DNA from: Bacteroidota bacterium
GTDB taxonomy: Bacteria; Bacteroidota; Bacteroidia; JACPRZ01
Direction: 5' to 3'
DNA: 64,000 nucleotides
Assembly (NCBI GenBank): GCA_016193485.1
Contig: JACPRZ010000063.1
Span: 192,156 to 256,155, forward strand
Under the pieces are notes generated by a model. It had not been told where the DNA came from. It worked only from the letters and a program-made list of their open reading frames with translations, and did no database searches. Below are positions 17,326 through 26,073 of this stretch, one piece after another; positions within the stretch are counted from its first letter, which is position 1; every line of letters begins with the position of its first letter. The position numbers and the translations under genes are program-made.

Positions 17326-17904
17326 TTATAATTTAATAACCCTTCCGTTTTCCAGTTTGTATTTTTCCTTGCTCTCCGGGCAAACTGCAATACCGGCATC
17401 ATCAAATAAAAGCCGTTGGCCATATTCACTCATCCATCCGATCTGCTTTGCCGGATTGCCCACAACAAGTGCATAGGGTGGAATATTTTTAGTGACCACA
17501 GCGCCCGCCCCGACAAATGCAAAGCGGCCGATTGAATTGCCGCACACAACAGTGACGTTTGCCCCGATTGACGCACCTTTTTCCACTCTTGTATTTTCGT
17601 ATTGATTTTTCCGTACAACAGCGCTGCGCGGGTTGGAAATATTGGTAAAAACCATGGAAGGGCCTAAAAAAACATCATCTTCACAAATAACACCGGTATA
17701 GAGGGAAACATTGTTCTGTATTTTAACATTGTTTCCGAGAATGACTCCCGCGGCTATAAAAACATTCTGCCCGATATTACAGTTATCGCCAATGGTACAG
17801 TTTGGCATGATATGGGTAAAATGCCAGATTTTTGTTCCCTTGCCGATTGAACAGGGCTGGTCGATGACTGTCGTTTGGTGTGCGAAATAAGAGGTTTCGG
17901 ACAT
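17326..17904 (-). CDS. WbpD/WlbB-like sugar N-acetyltransferase (left-handed beta-helix)
   Basis: This 192-aa hexapeptide-repeat acyltransferase has about eight [LIV]GxxxxI-type turns starting at residue 13 and the loop SLYTGVICEDDVFLGPSMVFTNISNPRSAV characteristic of UDP-2-acetamido-3-amino-glucuronate N-acetyltransferases (WbpD, WlbB). It would acetylate the 3-amino group of a UDP-diaminouronic acid using acetyl-CoA. It directly precedes the WbpB-like gene. The start ATG at 17904 is well placed, and MSETSYFAHQTTVIDQPCSIG is a normal N-terminus. A 63-bp gap separates it from the decarboxylase gene upstream. Confidence 0.88.
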   Translation of the reverse strand: MSETSYFAHQTTVIDQPCSIGKGTKIWHFTHIMPNCTIGDNCNIGQNVFIAAGVILGNNVKIQNNVSLYTGVICEDDVFLGPSMVFTNISNPRSAVVRKNQYENTRVEKGASIGANVTVVCGNSIGRFAFVGAGAVVTKNIPPYALVVGNPAKQIGWMSEYGQRLLFDDAGIAVCPESKEKYKLENGRVIKL

Positions 17905-17967
17905 GGGTATGAAAATATGATTTATTGTTATTATTCAAGGATACGTTTATCCCCTTCGCTTATCTTT

Positions 17968-19002
17968 TTAATTTATTTGCGTCTCCTTCTGTTTCAGGAA
18001 CACCGGTAAACTCCTGAAATATTCCAGCGTCCGTTTCAACCCTTCCTGCCGGGATATTACCGGTTGCCAGCCGAGTTTTTGTTTTGCCCTGCTGACATCC
18101 GGTTGCCTCTGTTTCGGATCATCTTCAGGCAATGGTTTGAAAACAATCCGGCTTTCTGAACCGGTGAGTGAAACGATCTCTTCCGCAAATTGTTTTATTG
18201 ATATTTCTTCGGGGTTACCGAGGTTGACGGGCAAATAACAATCGCTGTGAAGAAGCCGGAAGATGCCTTCCACCAAATCATCCACATAACAAAAAGACCT
18301 TGTTTGCGATCCGCTTCCAAAAACAGTAATATCATCTCCTTTCAGCGCCTGGCTGATGAATGCGGGCAGCGCCCTTCCGTCATCAATGCGCATCCTCGGA
18401 CCGAATGTATTAAAAATACGCGCTATACGGGTATCAAGCCCGTGATAATTATGATAGGCCATTGTTATGGCTTCCTGGAACCGCTTTGCTTCGTCATAAA
18501 CACCGCGGGGTCCTACGGGATTTACGTGGCCCCAGTACTCTTCGTGCTGGGGATGCACCAGGGGATCTCCATAAACCTCCGAAGTGGAAGCCATCAGAAT
18601 CCGTGCGTTTTTCGCTTTGGCTAACCCGAGAAGGTTATGGGTTCCAAGGGATCCGACCTTTAACGTTTGGATCGGCATTCGAAGGTAGTCGGCAGGACTG
18701 GCTGGAGAAGCGAAATGAAGAATAAAATCCAGGTCTCCCGGCACATGCACAAACTTTGATACGTCATGAAAGAAAAATTCAAAATTTTTCAAGGGAAAAA
18801 GATGCTCAATATTTTTAAGCGTTCCGGTGAGCAGGTTATCCATACCCACAACATTGTATCCTTCCTTAATGAAACGGTCGCACAGGTGGGAACCGATGAA
18901 ACCTGCACTACCGGTGACCAGCGCTCTCTTCACGGGTTGTATTTCGGGTTCACCCCGTTGGACAGTAATCCTGCGGTGTTCACTTTTTTTCATACTCCTC
19001 AT
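17968..19002 (-). CDS. UDP-glucuronate decarboxylase (UDP-xylose synthase)
   Basis: It decarboxylates UDP-glucuronate to UDP-xylose with bound NAD. The Rossmann motif is [15 protein letters not shown], followed by the UXS hallmarks [27 protein letters not shown] and [17 protein letters not shown] (catalytic Tyr/Lys), then [10 protein letters not shown]. The start is uncertain: ATG at 19002 overlaps the phoH-like stop, a second ATG is at 18993, and GTG at 18933 ([12 protein letters not shown]) would match compact homologues. The 344-aa form carries about 23 unmatched N-terminal residues. It is part of the minus-strand sugar-nucleotide operon. Confidence 0.9.
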   Translation of the reverse strand: MRSMKKSEHRRITVQRGEPEIQPVKRALVTGSAGFIGSHLCDRFIKEGYNVVGMDNLLTGTLKNIEHLFPLKNFEFFFHDVSKFVHVPGDLDFILHFASPASPADYLRMPIQTLKVGSLGTHNLLGLAKAKNARILMASTSEVYGDPLVHPQHEEYWGHVNPVGPRGVYDEAKRFQEAITMAYHNYHGLDTRIARIFNTFGPRMRIDDGRALPAFISQALKGDDITVFGSGSQTRSFCYVDDLVEGIFRLLHSDCYLPVNLGNPEEISIKQFAEEIVSLTGSESRIVFKPLPEDDPKQRQPDVSRAKQKLGWQPVISRQEGLKRTLEYFRSLPVFLKQKETQIN

Positions 19003-19936
19003 ACGCTTTAAGAATTTTTTTCACAAGCGGGTGCCGTATTACATCCACCTCCGTCAGGTAAACGAATGATGTTCCTTTTATGTTTTTAAGCAGGTGGGTG
19101 CAATGCACCAGCCCGGACGGCTGGTTTTTCGGCAGGTCGATCTGGGTTATATCCCCGGTCACGATGAATTTAGCCGATTTCCCCATGCGGGTCAGGAACA
19201 TTTTTATCTGGGCTTCGGTGGAATTCTGCGCTTCATCGAGTATTACAAATGCGTTATCGAGCGTTCTTCCGCGCATAAAGGCAAGCGGTGCGATCTCGAT
19301 GATGCGGGTATCAAGGTATGCCTTTAATTTTTCAGGCGCCATCATATCTGAAAGAGCGTCATAAAGGGGTTGAAGATAGGGTGCAAGTTTTTCTTTAAGG
19401 TCTCCCGGAAGAAAGCCAAGATTTTCTCCCGCTTCAACGGCAGGGCGGGTAAGAATGATCCGCTTCACCGTTTTCGTTTTGAGCGCACGCACGGCCAGCG
19501 CAACTGCCGTATATGTCTTCCCGGTTCCTGCAGGACCTATTGCGAAAACCAAGTCATATTTTTCACTTGCCAAAACCAGTTTTTTCTGATTAGGGGTGCG
19601 AGCCATCACAACATGGCCGGATGGCCCATAAACCAATACACCGGAATCCGTTGTTTCACCGGATGACCCGGATACAGAATTCTCCGAAAATATTGAGTCA
19701 ATATCATCCTCTGAAATCCTGTTATTGCGTTTAAAAATTCCGGTCAGGTCCCTGATACCCCGGTCAAATGCATTCATTTCCCTGTCGTTACCGGTTACTT
19801 TCAGCACATTACCGCGTGCGACAATCTTCAGGCCCGGAAAATAATTTTTTATCTGTTCCAGTTTACTGTCGTTTATACCGTAAAGTTCAATGGGATCAAT
19901 GGAATCGAGGCGGATGGTCTTCTCTTTCAAGGTCAA
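18980..19936 (-). CDS. PhoH-family ATPase
   Basis: PhoH-like proteins are cytoplasmic P-loop ATPases related to superfamily I helicases, linked to RNA metabolism. Walker A GPAGTGKT is at about 134-141, [19 protein letters not shown] follows, Walker B is [10 protein letters not shown] near 220, and [10 protein letters not shown] is the next helicase-like motif. No ATG opens the frame. The most upstream start is TTG at 20008 inside a gggacttgg repeat; TTG at 19936 gives [15 protein letters not shown], which matches the expected N-terminus, so I use it. The 3' end overlaps the decarboxylase start, so the two genes are likely cotranscribed. Confidence 0.88.
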   Translation of the reverse strand: MTLKEKTIRLDSIDPIELYGINDSKLEQIKNYFPGLKIVARGNVLKVTGNDREMNAFDRGIRDLTGIFKRNNRISEDDIDSIFSENSVSGSSGETTDSGVLVYGPSGHVVMARTPNQKKLVLASEKYDLVFAIGPAGTGKTYTAVALAVRALKTKTVKRIILTRPAVEAGENLGFLPGDLKEKLAPYLQPLYDALSDMMAPEKLKAYLDTRIIEIAPLAFMRGRTLDNAFVILDEAQNSTEAQIKMFLTRMGKSAKFIVTGDITQIDLPKNQPSGLVHCTHLLKNIKGTSFVYLTEVDVIRHPLVKKILKAYEEYEKK

Positions 19937-19984
19937 AAAGGAGTATTGGTGGTTTGAAAATATATTGATGCTATTTTTGTTTGT

Positions 19985-20335
19985 AAAGTCCCAAGCCCCA
20001 AGCCCCAAGTCCCAAATTCCAATGGAACAGCCAGTGAAATCTGATTCTTTTCATAATTTATTAACTTTTTTATATTCCATAATTTTTAAAAAATCGTTAC
20101 TATTCAGGTATCCATGAAAAACCCTGAAATACTTGCCACAAAGTCACAAAGAAACACGAAGAATTCCCTGCCTACCGGCAGGCAGGTTTGTGAAACTTGG
20201 TGTCTTCGTGCCTTTGTGGCAGAAAAAATAGGGGGTGCTGAATAGTAACAAAAAATCAAGATTAAAATCACATACTATAAATTCAAAATAAGGTTTTTGG
20301 GACTTGGAATTTGGAACTTGGAATTTGGGACTTTT
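19985..20335. repeat. Long nested inverted word repeat upstream of the PhoH gene
   Basis: agtcccaagccccaag words (19985-20022) and their complement gggacttggaatttgg (20295-20335) bracket about 270 bp containing a second inverted repeat (20135-20220). This occupies most of the 530-bp gap between the PhoH and SAM-hydrolase genes. I see no protein gene in the gap; a 78-codon antisense frame there is made of repeat words. Confidence 0.7.
20135..20220. repeat. gccacaaag word hairpin enclosing CCTGCC palindrome
   Basis: Left arm gccacaaagtcacaaag followed by aaacacgaag, and right arm cttcgtgcctttgtggc, are inverted repeats. Between them is the 20-base palindrome CCTGCCTACCGGCAGGCAGG at 20167-20186. 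The same combination, more decayed, occurs at 12526-12651. Confidence 0.8.
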
Positions 20336-20415
20336 ATTTGTAAACCCATATTCGTTGATTATATAATCAGGTAACAGCATTAATTTAACCGGGAAACCCG
20401 GATGAATATTCTCTT

Positions 20416-20423
20416 TATATTTG
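20416..20423 (+). promoter_or_regulatory. Putative -7 promoter element
   Basis: TATATTTG matches TAnnTTTG exactly, 43 bases before the ATG at 20467. No clear -33 TTTG is seen. Confidence 0.4.
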
Positions 20424-20466
20424 TTGAGCCGGATTGCGAATATAAGCGAAATTCCGGCAGGTGTTT

Positions 20467-21246
20467 ATGCATGGTATTACGCTCACTACCGACCTCGGAC
20501 TACAGGACCATTATGCCGGTGTACTAAAGGGCGCCATCCTGAAAGAACTGCCTTCGGCCGTCATTACCGATATTTCGCACAATATCATGAAGCATGATAT
20601 TTCGGATGCGGCTTATGCGGTAAAAAACTCATGGCATTATTTTCCTGCCGGTACCATTCATATTGTAAGCGTGGACAGCGGCAGCATCCATGGAAACAGG
20701 CATCTCGTTTTCATGCTTGAGGATCATTATTTCATTGGTCCTGACAACGGCTTGTTTTCAGTGGCGTTTGACCGGATGCCTGAAACCGTTTTTGAACTTA
20801 TTATTCCATCAGATATCCGGTATCCTGCCTTTCCGGCACGCGACCTCTATGTACCGGCTGCATGTCACATAGCGAGGGGGGGGAATCCTGAGATGATCGG
20901 AAAAAAAATCGACCGTTGGAACTCCCGTACTTTACTGCAGCCCGTAATTGAGGCCGACCACATCCGCGGGTATGTCATTTATACTGACGGATACGAAAAT
21001 GCAATAACCAATATCACCCGTGACCATTTTGCAGTTATGGGGCAGGGGAAAACATACATCATTATTTTCAAACGTTCAGAATACCGGATTACGCAGATTT
21101 CCTCTTCCTACAGCGATGTGCCCGATGGAGAAAAACTTGCGCTCTTCAATTCTTCCGGGAATCTTGAAATAGGTATAAATAAAGGAAAGGCATGCAGTTT
21201 ACTCGGGTTGGAGTTGGGAGATATGGTGCGGGTGGAGTTCAGTTGA
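20467..21246 (+). CDS. SAM hydroxide adenosyltransferase (DUF62 family)
   Basis: The family hydrolyses S-adenosylmethionine to adenosine and methionine using an activated hydroxide, and is related to the fluorinase/chlorinase. The N-terminal GITLTTDLGLQDHYAGVLKG and the block YFIGPDNGLFSVAFD carry the conserved aspartates, and the C-terminal domain retains GYENAITNIT. The 259-aa length is typical. I chose ATG at 20467 over the in-frame GTG at 20461 because homologues have only a few residues before TLTTD. It stands alone, with the RNase P RNA beginning about 25 bases downstream on the same strand. Confidence 0.88.
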   Translation: MHGITLTTDLGLQDHYAGVLKGAILKELPSAVITDISHNIMKHDISDAAYAVKNSWHYFPAGTIHIVSVDSGSIHGNRHLVFMLEDHYFIGPDNGLFSVAFDRMPETVFELIIPSDIRYPAFPARDLYVPAACHIARGGNPEMIGKKIDRWNSRTLLQPVIEADHIRGYVIYTDGYENAITNITRDHFAVMGQGKTYIIIFKRSEYRITQISSSYSDVPDGEKLALFNSSGNLEIGINKGKACSLLGLELGDMVRVEFS

Positions 21247-21253
21247 ATTTTCT

Positions 21254-21261
21254 TATCTTTA
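21254..21261 (+). promoter_or_regulatory. Possible -7 element for RNase P RNA
   Basis: TATCTTTA differs from TAnnTTTG by one base and lies just upstream of the predicted RNA 5' end. Confidence 0.3.
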
Positions 21262-21269
21262 CGATCCAA

Positions 21270-21690
21270 ACCGTTCTGTCGCTCTGATTTCCGTAAGGAA
21301 TGTCAGGGAGGAAAGTCCGGGCAGCGTAGGGCACCGCACCCCCCGATGTACATCGGGGGGGGTTGCCGGGGTAACCTGGCGATACAGATAGTGCCACAGA
21401 AACAAGGTAGCCCTGACGCCCCGATTGAAATCGGGGGTCAGGGTGATAGTGAAATCGTGAGGTAAGAGCTCACGTCCTGCATATTTAACATGTGCGGGAT
21501 GGAAAACCTTGCGGGCTGCAAGGCCAAATAAGTTCCGCTTTTGAAGTTGCCCGCTTCAATTCTCCCGGTTTACCGGGGGATGGCGGAACGGGTAGGCCGC
21601 TCAGATAAATGACAGAAGTGGTATCAGTGACACCATACAGAACCCGGCTTACAGGTTTGGGAAGCAGAGGCGCTGGAAACAGCGTCTCTG
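21270..21690 (+). ncRNA. rnpB: RNase P RNA, bacterial type A, with two embedded palindromes
   Basis: The catalytic RNA matures tRNA 5' ends. Universal regions are readable: gaggaaagtccgggc near 21308-21322, aggtaagagctcac near 21460-21473, and acagaacccggcttacag at 21637-21654. The terminal helix P1 can form between cgctctg (21280-21286) and cagaggcg (21665-21672). Ends are approximate. Two short palindromes sit inside: a ccccccgat / atcgggggg hairpin at 21339-21360, and the nested ccctgac / gtcaggg plus ccccgatt / aatcgggg hairpin at 21411-21443, the latter in the place of variable helix P12. Both use words found in palindromes elsewhere in the window. Confidence 0.95.
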
Positions 21691-21697
21691 TTTTTTT
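21666..21697 (+). terminator. Intrinsic terminator of rnpB
   Basis: agaggcgctg, a gaaa loop and cagcgtctct form a strong stem, followed by g and seven T. It overlaps the 3' strand of P1. Confidence 0.85.
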
Positions 21698-21733
21698 GTA
21701 ACTAAATAGTTAACTAATCAACCCGAATTTCAA

Positions 21734-21790
21734 CCACAGATTTCACGGATTGAAAACAAAATAGTTTTAAAAAATCCGTGTAATCAGTGG
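21734..21790. repeat. Inverted word repeat (accacagatttcacggatt)
   Basis: ccacagatttcacggatt (21734-21751) and aatccgtgtaatcagtgg (21773-21790) are near-perfect inverted repeats in the 160-bp gap after rnpB. No T-run terminator or gene is seen in the gap. Confidence 0.75.
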
Positions 21791-21857
21791 CTGCATTTTT
21801 TTTGCTGCTGAGCAGTTGCGGTTTTTTTAATTACCACTGGTAAATAAATATTGCTTT

Positions 21858-23237
21858 GTGGATTTTTTTCTTGGATTAATCGGGGTGTTGATTATTGCCG
21901 GGGTAATTGCCACCGTAATCTTCGGATTTTTCAGCAGCGTCTGGTCATTTATTCAACTCGATCTGCTCGGGATTAACAAAAGAATCTTTCGTGAAAATCT
22001 TTCTCCACGGGTACGCTCCTTTCTTTCTGCTTATCCCTATTATCATCATTTAAGCGGTCAAGGAAAAGATAAATTTACCCGAAGGGTCAGCAATTTTATT
22101 TTCAATAAAGAATTTATCGGTGCCAACGGGATGATCGTAACCGATGAAATGAAGATAAAGATTGCCGCGTCAGCAGTTCAACTCACATTCGGCCTTGAGA
22201 AATTCCTGATTGCCTATTTCAGCACCATAATTGTGTATCCCGATTCCTTTTATTCCCGGATGGCTGGCGGAGAAGTTAAAGGCGCGACTACCTTATCCGG
22301 TAAAATTCTGATCTCATGGAAAGATTTCATGGAAGGTTATAATGACCCTGCCGACAGATATAATCTTGGATTGCATGAAATGGCGCACGCCCTGAAGATT
22401 GAATTTCTTCACGGATCGGATTCGGACGAAAAATTCAGTTTTTTCCTTGAAAAATGGATAAACACCGGGATAAAAGAATTTGAAAAGATCAGGGGAGGCA
22501 ATTCTTCTTTTATTCGCTCCTATGGAGGTAAAAACATCCACGAGTTTTTTGCCGTTTGTATTGAGCATTTTTTTGAATGGTCATCCGAATTCAATAAACG
22601 GCTACCGGAATTATATCAACACCTGTGCCTGCTGCTGAACCAGAATCCCCTAAATACGACAGAAGATTATTCACTCTCAAAAGCGGAGATCACCCACCGC
22701 AATAAAATTCTTTCGGTAGGGTTAAATGTTTTCACATCCATGAATTGGCCCTATACGGTTATTCTTACCGGAATTTTTGCCGGATGGCCCGCATTAATAT
22801 ATTTTATGTCCATTGTCTATGCAGAACCTGAAGAATTATTGTACCGGGCTATATTCATACTGGCATTAGGGTTCCTGGTTCATGCAGCATTGTTAAAAAA
22901 GGGCATCGGTTACTTGCGGATATTTTTATTTTATTCATTTTTCGGTTTTCTGCCAGTTATTTTATCTGTTTGCCTTGCGCTTAATCAGTTCATAGTAATT
23001 GAGGATAAAATGGAGGAAACGTATAGATTGACCGGTAAGCACACAGTAGCCAGAGACAAAAAGAACTTTATTGTTTTCCTGGAAAATGGTCAATATCTAA
23101 ATGATGAGAACCTGCGTAAAGTGAACACCGGATATAAGGACCTGATAAAAAAAGGTAACTGCCTGAAGATTACTTTTCGAAAGGGAATCTTTGGCTTGAA
23201 ATATTTTTTTCAAAAAGAAATTACCCGATGCGAATGA
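21858..23237 (+). CDS. MtfA-like zinc peptidase with extra membrane domain
   Basis: The product is a gluzincin-like metallopeptidase of the MtfA (M90, DUF980) type. HEMAH at residues 173-177 is the zinc site, and the preceding GATTLSGKILISWKDFMEGYNDPADRYNLGLHE block and later NIHEFFAVCIEHFFE are family features. An N-terminal membrane helix (about 3-28) and a C-terminal pair of helices (about 290-370) followed by a basic tail are present, so the protease is anchored in the inner membrane. At 459 aa it is longer than soluble MtfA. The start is GTG at 21858; no ATG is available. It is convergent with the nqr operon. Confidence 0.82.
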   Translation: MDFFLGLIGVLIIAGVIATVIFGFFSSVWSFIQLDLLGINKRIFRENLSPRVRSFLSAYPYYHHLSGQGKDKFTRRVSNFIFNKEFIGANGMIVTDEMKIKIAASAVQLTFGLEKFLIAYFSTIIVYPDSFYSRMAGGEVKGATTLSGKILISWKDFMEGYNDPADRYNLGLHEMAHALKIEFLHGSDSDEKFSFFLEKWINTGIKEFEKIRGGNSSFIRSYGGKNIHEFFAVCIEHFFEWSSEFNKRLPELYQHLCLLLNQNPLNTTEDYSLSKAEITHRNKILSVGLNVFTSMNWPYTVILTGIFAGWPALIYFMSIVYAEPEELLYRAIFILALGFLVHAALLKKGIGYLRIFLFYSFFGFLPVILSVCLALNQFIVIEDKMEETYRLTGKHTVARDKKNFIVFLENGQYLNDENLRKVNTGYKDLIKKGNCLKITFRKGIFGLKYFFQKEITRCE

Positions 23238-23252
23238 AGCGTGAGAAATGAA

Positions 23253-24491
23253 TCAGAACTCATCTAACCGTATCATCTCCTTGTCAACACCAAGGTCATC
23301 AAGCATTTTCAGCACCGCTTTATTCATTAGGGGGGGACCGCATAGGTAGTATTCAATGTCTTCAGGTGCCGGGTGGTTTTTTAGGTACGTGTCATACGTT
23401 ACCTGGTGAATGAAACCAACGGGTCCCTGCCAGTTATCCGAGGGCAGGGGTTCGGAAAGCGCTATCACAAACTTAAAATTGGGGAATTCTTTTTCAATGG
23501 CGCGGAATTCATCTTCGTAAAAAATTTCACGCATTGACCTCGCACCGTAAAAATAGGTCGCTTTTCTTTTTGTTTTTTCGGTATGAAAGAGGTGGAAGAT
23601 GTGGGAACGCAGGGGCGCCATTCCCGCACCGCCACCGACAAATACCATTTCGCGGTTTGTTTCCTGCAGGAAGAATTCACCGTAAGGGCCCGATACAACC
23701 ACTTTATCCCCTGGTTTCCGCGAAAAAATATAACTGGAAGAAATTCCCGGCTTTATGCCTTCCGCAAATGTTTTTTTAGCCCTGTCCCAGGGGGGGGTGG
23801 CAATGCGCACATTGAGCATGACGCGGTTGCCTTCGGCAGGATGGTTGGCCATGGAGTACGCCCTGAAAATCTCCTCCTCATTCTTTACTTTCAGCGACCA
23901 GATGTTCAGGGCATCCCAGTCGGGACGGTATTCGGTTTCTACATCAAGGTCTTTTGAAAAATCAACTTCATAAGGCGGGATGTCAATCTGGATGTAGCCA
24001 CCGTTTTTAAATTTGATTTCTTCTCCTTCGGGCAACTTCAAAAGGAACTCCTTGATAAATGTAGCAACATTTTTGTTGGATGTTACGGTACATACCCATT
24101 TTTTAATTCCGAATATTTCTTCCGGTATCTGAATGTCAAGGTCATGCTTCACCTTTACCTGGCAGGCAAGACGAAAATATTCTTCTTTCTGCCTGCGCGT
24201 AAAATAGGGTTCTTCGGTGGCAAGCATGGCTCCGCCACCTGAAAAAACCTTGCATTTGCAATAGGCGCATGTTCCTTTTCCACCGCAGGCAGAGGACAGG
24301 AATATTTTGTCGCCCGCAAGAGTGGACAACAGGGATGAGCCCGGATTCACAGATAATTCTTTTTCACCGTTGATCCGGATTTTCACCAGCCCCGATGCCA
24401 CAAGTTTCTGCTTGGCGAAAAGAATGACTGCCGTGAGAAGAAAAATGATGAGGAGGAAAACCAAAAGGCCGGAAATTATTATCGTGGTCAT
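23253..24491 (-). CDS. nqrF: Na+-NQR subunit F, NADH-oxidising subunit
   Basis: NqrF takes electrons from NADH through FAD to a [2Fe-2S] cluster and passes them into the Na+-pumping complex. A single N-terminal membrane helix (about 4-26) anchors it. Cluster ligands are C69, C75, C78 and C110 ([12 protein letters not shown] and LACQ). The FAD site contains RAYSMANHP, and the NADH domain contains [16 protein letters not shown] and YLCGPPLM. The 412-aa length and order are complete. It is the last gene of nqrABCDEF but is separated from nqrE by an unusually long 218-bp gap. Seven or eight G in a row occur twice (23330, 23790). Confidence 0.97.
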   Translation of the reverse strand: MTTIIISGLLVFLLIIFLLTAVILFAKQKLVASGLVKIRINGEKELSVNPGSSLLSTLAGDKIFLSSACGGKGTCAYCKCKVFSGGGAMLATEEPYFTRRQKEEYFRLACQVKVKHDLDIQIPEEIFGIKKWVCTVTSNKNVATFIKEFLLKLPEGEEIKFKNGGYIQIDIPPYEVDFSKDLDVETEYRPDWDALNIWSLKVKNEEEIFRAYSMANHPAEGNRVMLNVRIATPPWDRAKKTFAEGIKPGISSSYIFSRKPGDKVVVSGPYGEFFLQETNREMVFVGGGAGMAPLRSHIFHLFHTEKTKRKATYFYGARSMREIFYEDEFRAIEKEFPNFKFVIALSEPLPSDNWQGPVGFIHQVTYDTYLKNHPAPEDIEYYLCGPPLMNKAVLKMLDDLGVDKEMIRLDEF

Positions 24492-24709
24492 GATGTCCGA
24501 GTATAAAAAAATATTATCTCATATTATTCATTATTACAGTCATCAATAGACCGTAGGCAGTAAACAGTATACAAATAATACTTTAATTACCGCATACTCT
24601 CTGTCAATTCTTTTGTTTTACGCAAATATTTCTCCGGGTGTTTAATCATATGATTCAGCATTCGTTCGATTTCTTCCGCCAATTTCCCTGTCTCCTGTCT
24701 TCTCAAATT
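24492..24709 (-). other. nqrE-nqrF gap with word-repeat remnants
   Basis: No convincing gene is seen. The gap holds short stretches of repeat words (gtaggcagtaaacagtatac near 24551; ccctgtctcctgtcttctc near 24687) of types found elsewhere in the window. The other junctions of the operon are 151 bp or less. Confidence 0.45.
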
Positions 24710-25324
24710 TTACAATTGTATTCCCGAAAAACTCAGAAACGCAATTCCCATCAACCCGGTTAATATCATCGCTATTCCCAGCCCCTGCAATGGTGCCGGG
24801 ATATTGGAATATCTTATTTTTTCCCTTATTGCTGCAATGGCCACAATGGCAAGAAACCAACCGATACCCGATCCAAGCGAAAAAGTAAGTGTTTCGGCAA
24901 AAGTGTATTCACGTTCCTGCATGAATAAGGCAGCGGCAAGGATGGCGCAGTTGACGGTGATGAGCGGGAGAAAAATTCCAAGTGCATTGTAGAGAGAAGG
25001 TGAGAATTTTTCAACAATCATTTCTACCAACTGTACCATTGCAGCGATGATGGCAATAAAAAGTATGAATGCGAGAAAAGTAAGATCAACTGCTGCAAGC
25101 GAAGGATGAATCCAGGCAAGTGCACCGGGTTTCAGAAGAATATTTAAGATAAACCAGTTAAAGGGAGTAGTTATGATCAGAACGCAGATAACCGCTACTC
25201 CAAGTCCGATGGATGTGCTGAGTTTTTTGGATATCGCCAGGAAAGAACACATCCCCAGGAAGAAGGCGAAGATCATGTTCTCAATGAAAATCTCCTTGAC
25301 GAATAAGTTCAGAAGGTCAAGCAT
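24710..25324 (-). CDS. nqrE: Na+-NQR subunit E
   Basis: An integral membrane subunit of Na+-NQR with six predicted helices in 204 aa, belonging to the NqrDE/RnfAE family. The start [30 protein letters not shown] contains the conserved ENMxxxxxLGxCxFLA motif with the cysteine that helps ligate the intramembrane Fe centre; the mirrored VNCAILAA motif is near residue 120. The ATG at 25324 lies 15 bases after the nqrD stop. Confidence 0.97.
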   Translation of the reverse strand: MLDLLNLFVKEIFIENMIFAFFLGMCSFLAISKKLSTSIGLGVAVICVLIITTPFNWFILNILLKPGALAWIHPSLAAVDLTFLAFILFIAIIAAMVQLVEMIVEKFSPSLYNALGIFLPLITVNCAILAAALFMQEREYTFAETLTFSLGSGIGWFLAIVAIAAIREKIRYSNIPAPLQGLGIAMILTGLMGIAFLSFSGIQL

Positions 25325-25339
25325 GATGAATGTGGAATA

Positions 25340-26017
25340 TTAGGATACGTTAATGAGTTTACGGTTTTTTCCTCTTTGAATCCAGATATAAATACCAATT
25401 AAGAACAATGCTGCTGGAGGCAGCATCATCATTCCGTTATTTACATAACCCGCATCATAGAACGATTGCGGAATAACTTGATACCCTAGCAAAGTACCGG
25501 AACCGAAAATTTCACGTAATACCGATACAACAATCAAAATAATACCATAACCAATACCGTTTCCGATACCGTCCAGGAATGACGGCCACGGCTTTGCCTG
25601 CATGGCGTACGCCTCCAGGCGCCCCATAACGATGCAGTTGGTAATGATCAACCCTACAAAGACCGATAATTTTTTACTGACATCATAAACGTATGCTTTA
25701 AGGATAAGGTCAACCATGGTAACCAGTGTGGCTATAACAACTAATTGAACAATCATCCGGATGCGCGAGGGAATACCGTTTCGTATAAGTGAAATAATAA
25801 GATTCGAAAAAGCAGTTACCACCGTTACCCCTATCGCCATGATGAGAGCGGGTTTAACCTGGGTTGTGACCGCCAGTGCGGAACAAATACCGAGTACCTG
25901 AACTGTTATCGGATTTATATCATCAAGCGGGTCGTTAAGAACCTTGATGTTATTCTTTGAGAAAAGACCTTCTTTTTTTACCGGTATTCCGGTTTCTGTG
26001 CTAATTTCGGCAGACAT
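25340..26017 (-). CDS. nqrD: Na+-NQR subunit D
   Basis: A 225-aa membrane subunit homologous to NqrE in inverted topology. The conserved motifs [20 protein letters not shown] and [16 protein letters not shown] carry the cysteines for the Fe centre shared with Nqr[27 protein letters not shown] is a typical NqrD block. The hydrophilic N-terminus of about 35 residues is somewhat extended. It follows nqrC after 56 bp. Confidence 0.97.
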   Translation of the reverse strand: MSAEISTETGIPVKKEGLFSKNNIKVLNDPLDDINPITVQVLGICSALAVTTQVKPALIMAIGVTVVTAFSNLIISLIRNGIPSRIRMIVQLVVIATLVTMVDLILKAYVYDVSKKLSVFVGLIITNCIVMGRLEAYAMQAKPWPSFLDGIGNGIGYGIILIVVSVLREIFGSGTLLGYQVIPQSFYDAGYVNNGMMMLPPAALFLIGIYIWIQRGKNRKLINVS

Positions 26018-26073
26018 CGATTTTTTATTATTGAGATGTTTTCGTTTTCTATTTTGTTATTTTATTTCGGGAT

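Noticed and set aside
16269-17429. Longest frame for the Gfo/Idh gene starting at 17429
   Set aside because: It would overlap the acetyltransferase gene by 103 bases and its first about 43 residues have no family match; GTG at 17303 fits better.
985-20335. Word repeats as possible CRISPR arrays
   Set aside because: Units are 6-11 bases, imperfect, without uniform spacers, and no cas genes are present.
20144-20380. 78-codon minus-strand frame in the PhoH upstream gap
   Set aside because: Its sequence is the translation of inverted word repeats and has no recognisable domain or promoter.
26018-26073. AT-rich nqrD-nqrC gap as a promoter or repeat
   Set aside because: No TAnnTTTG-type element or clear word repetition can be supported on the coding strand.
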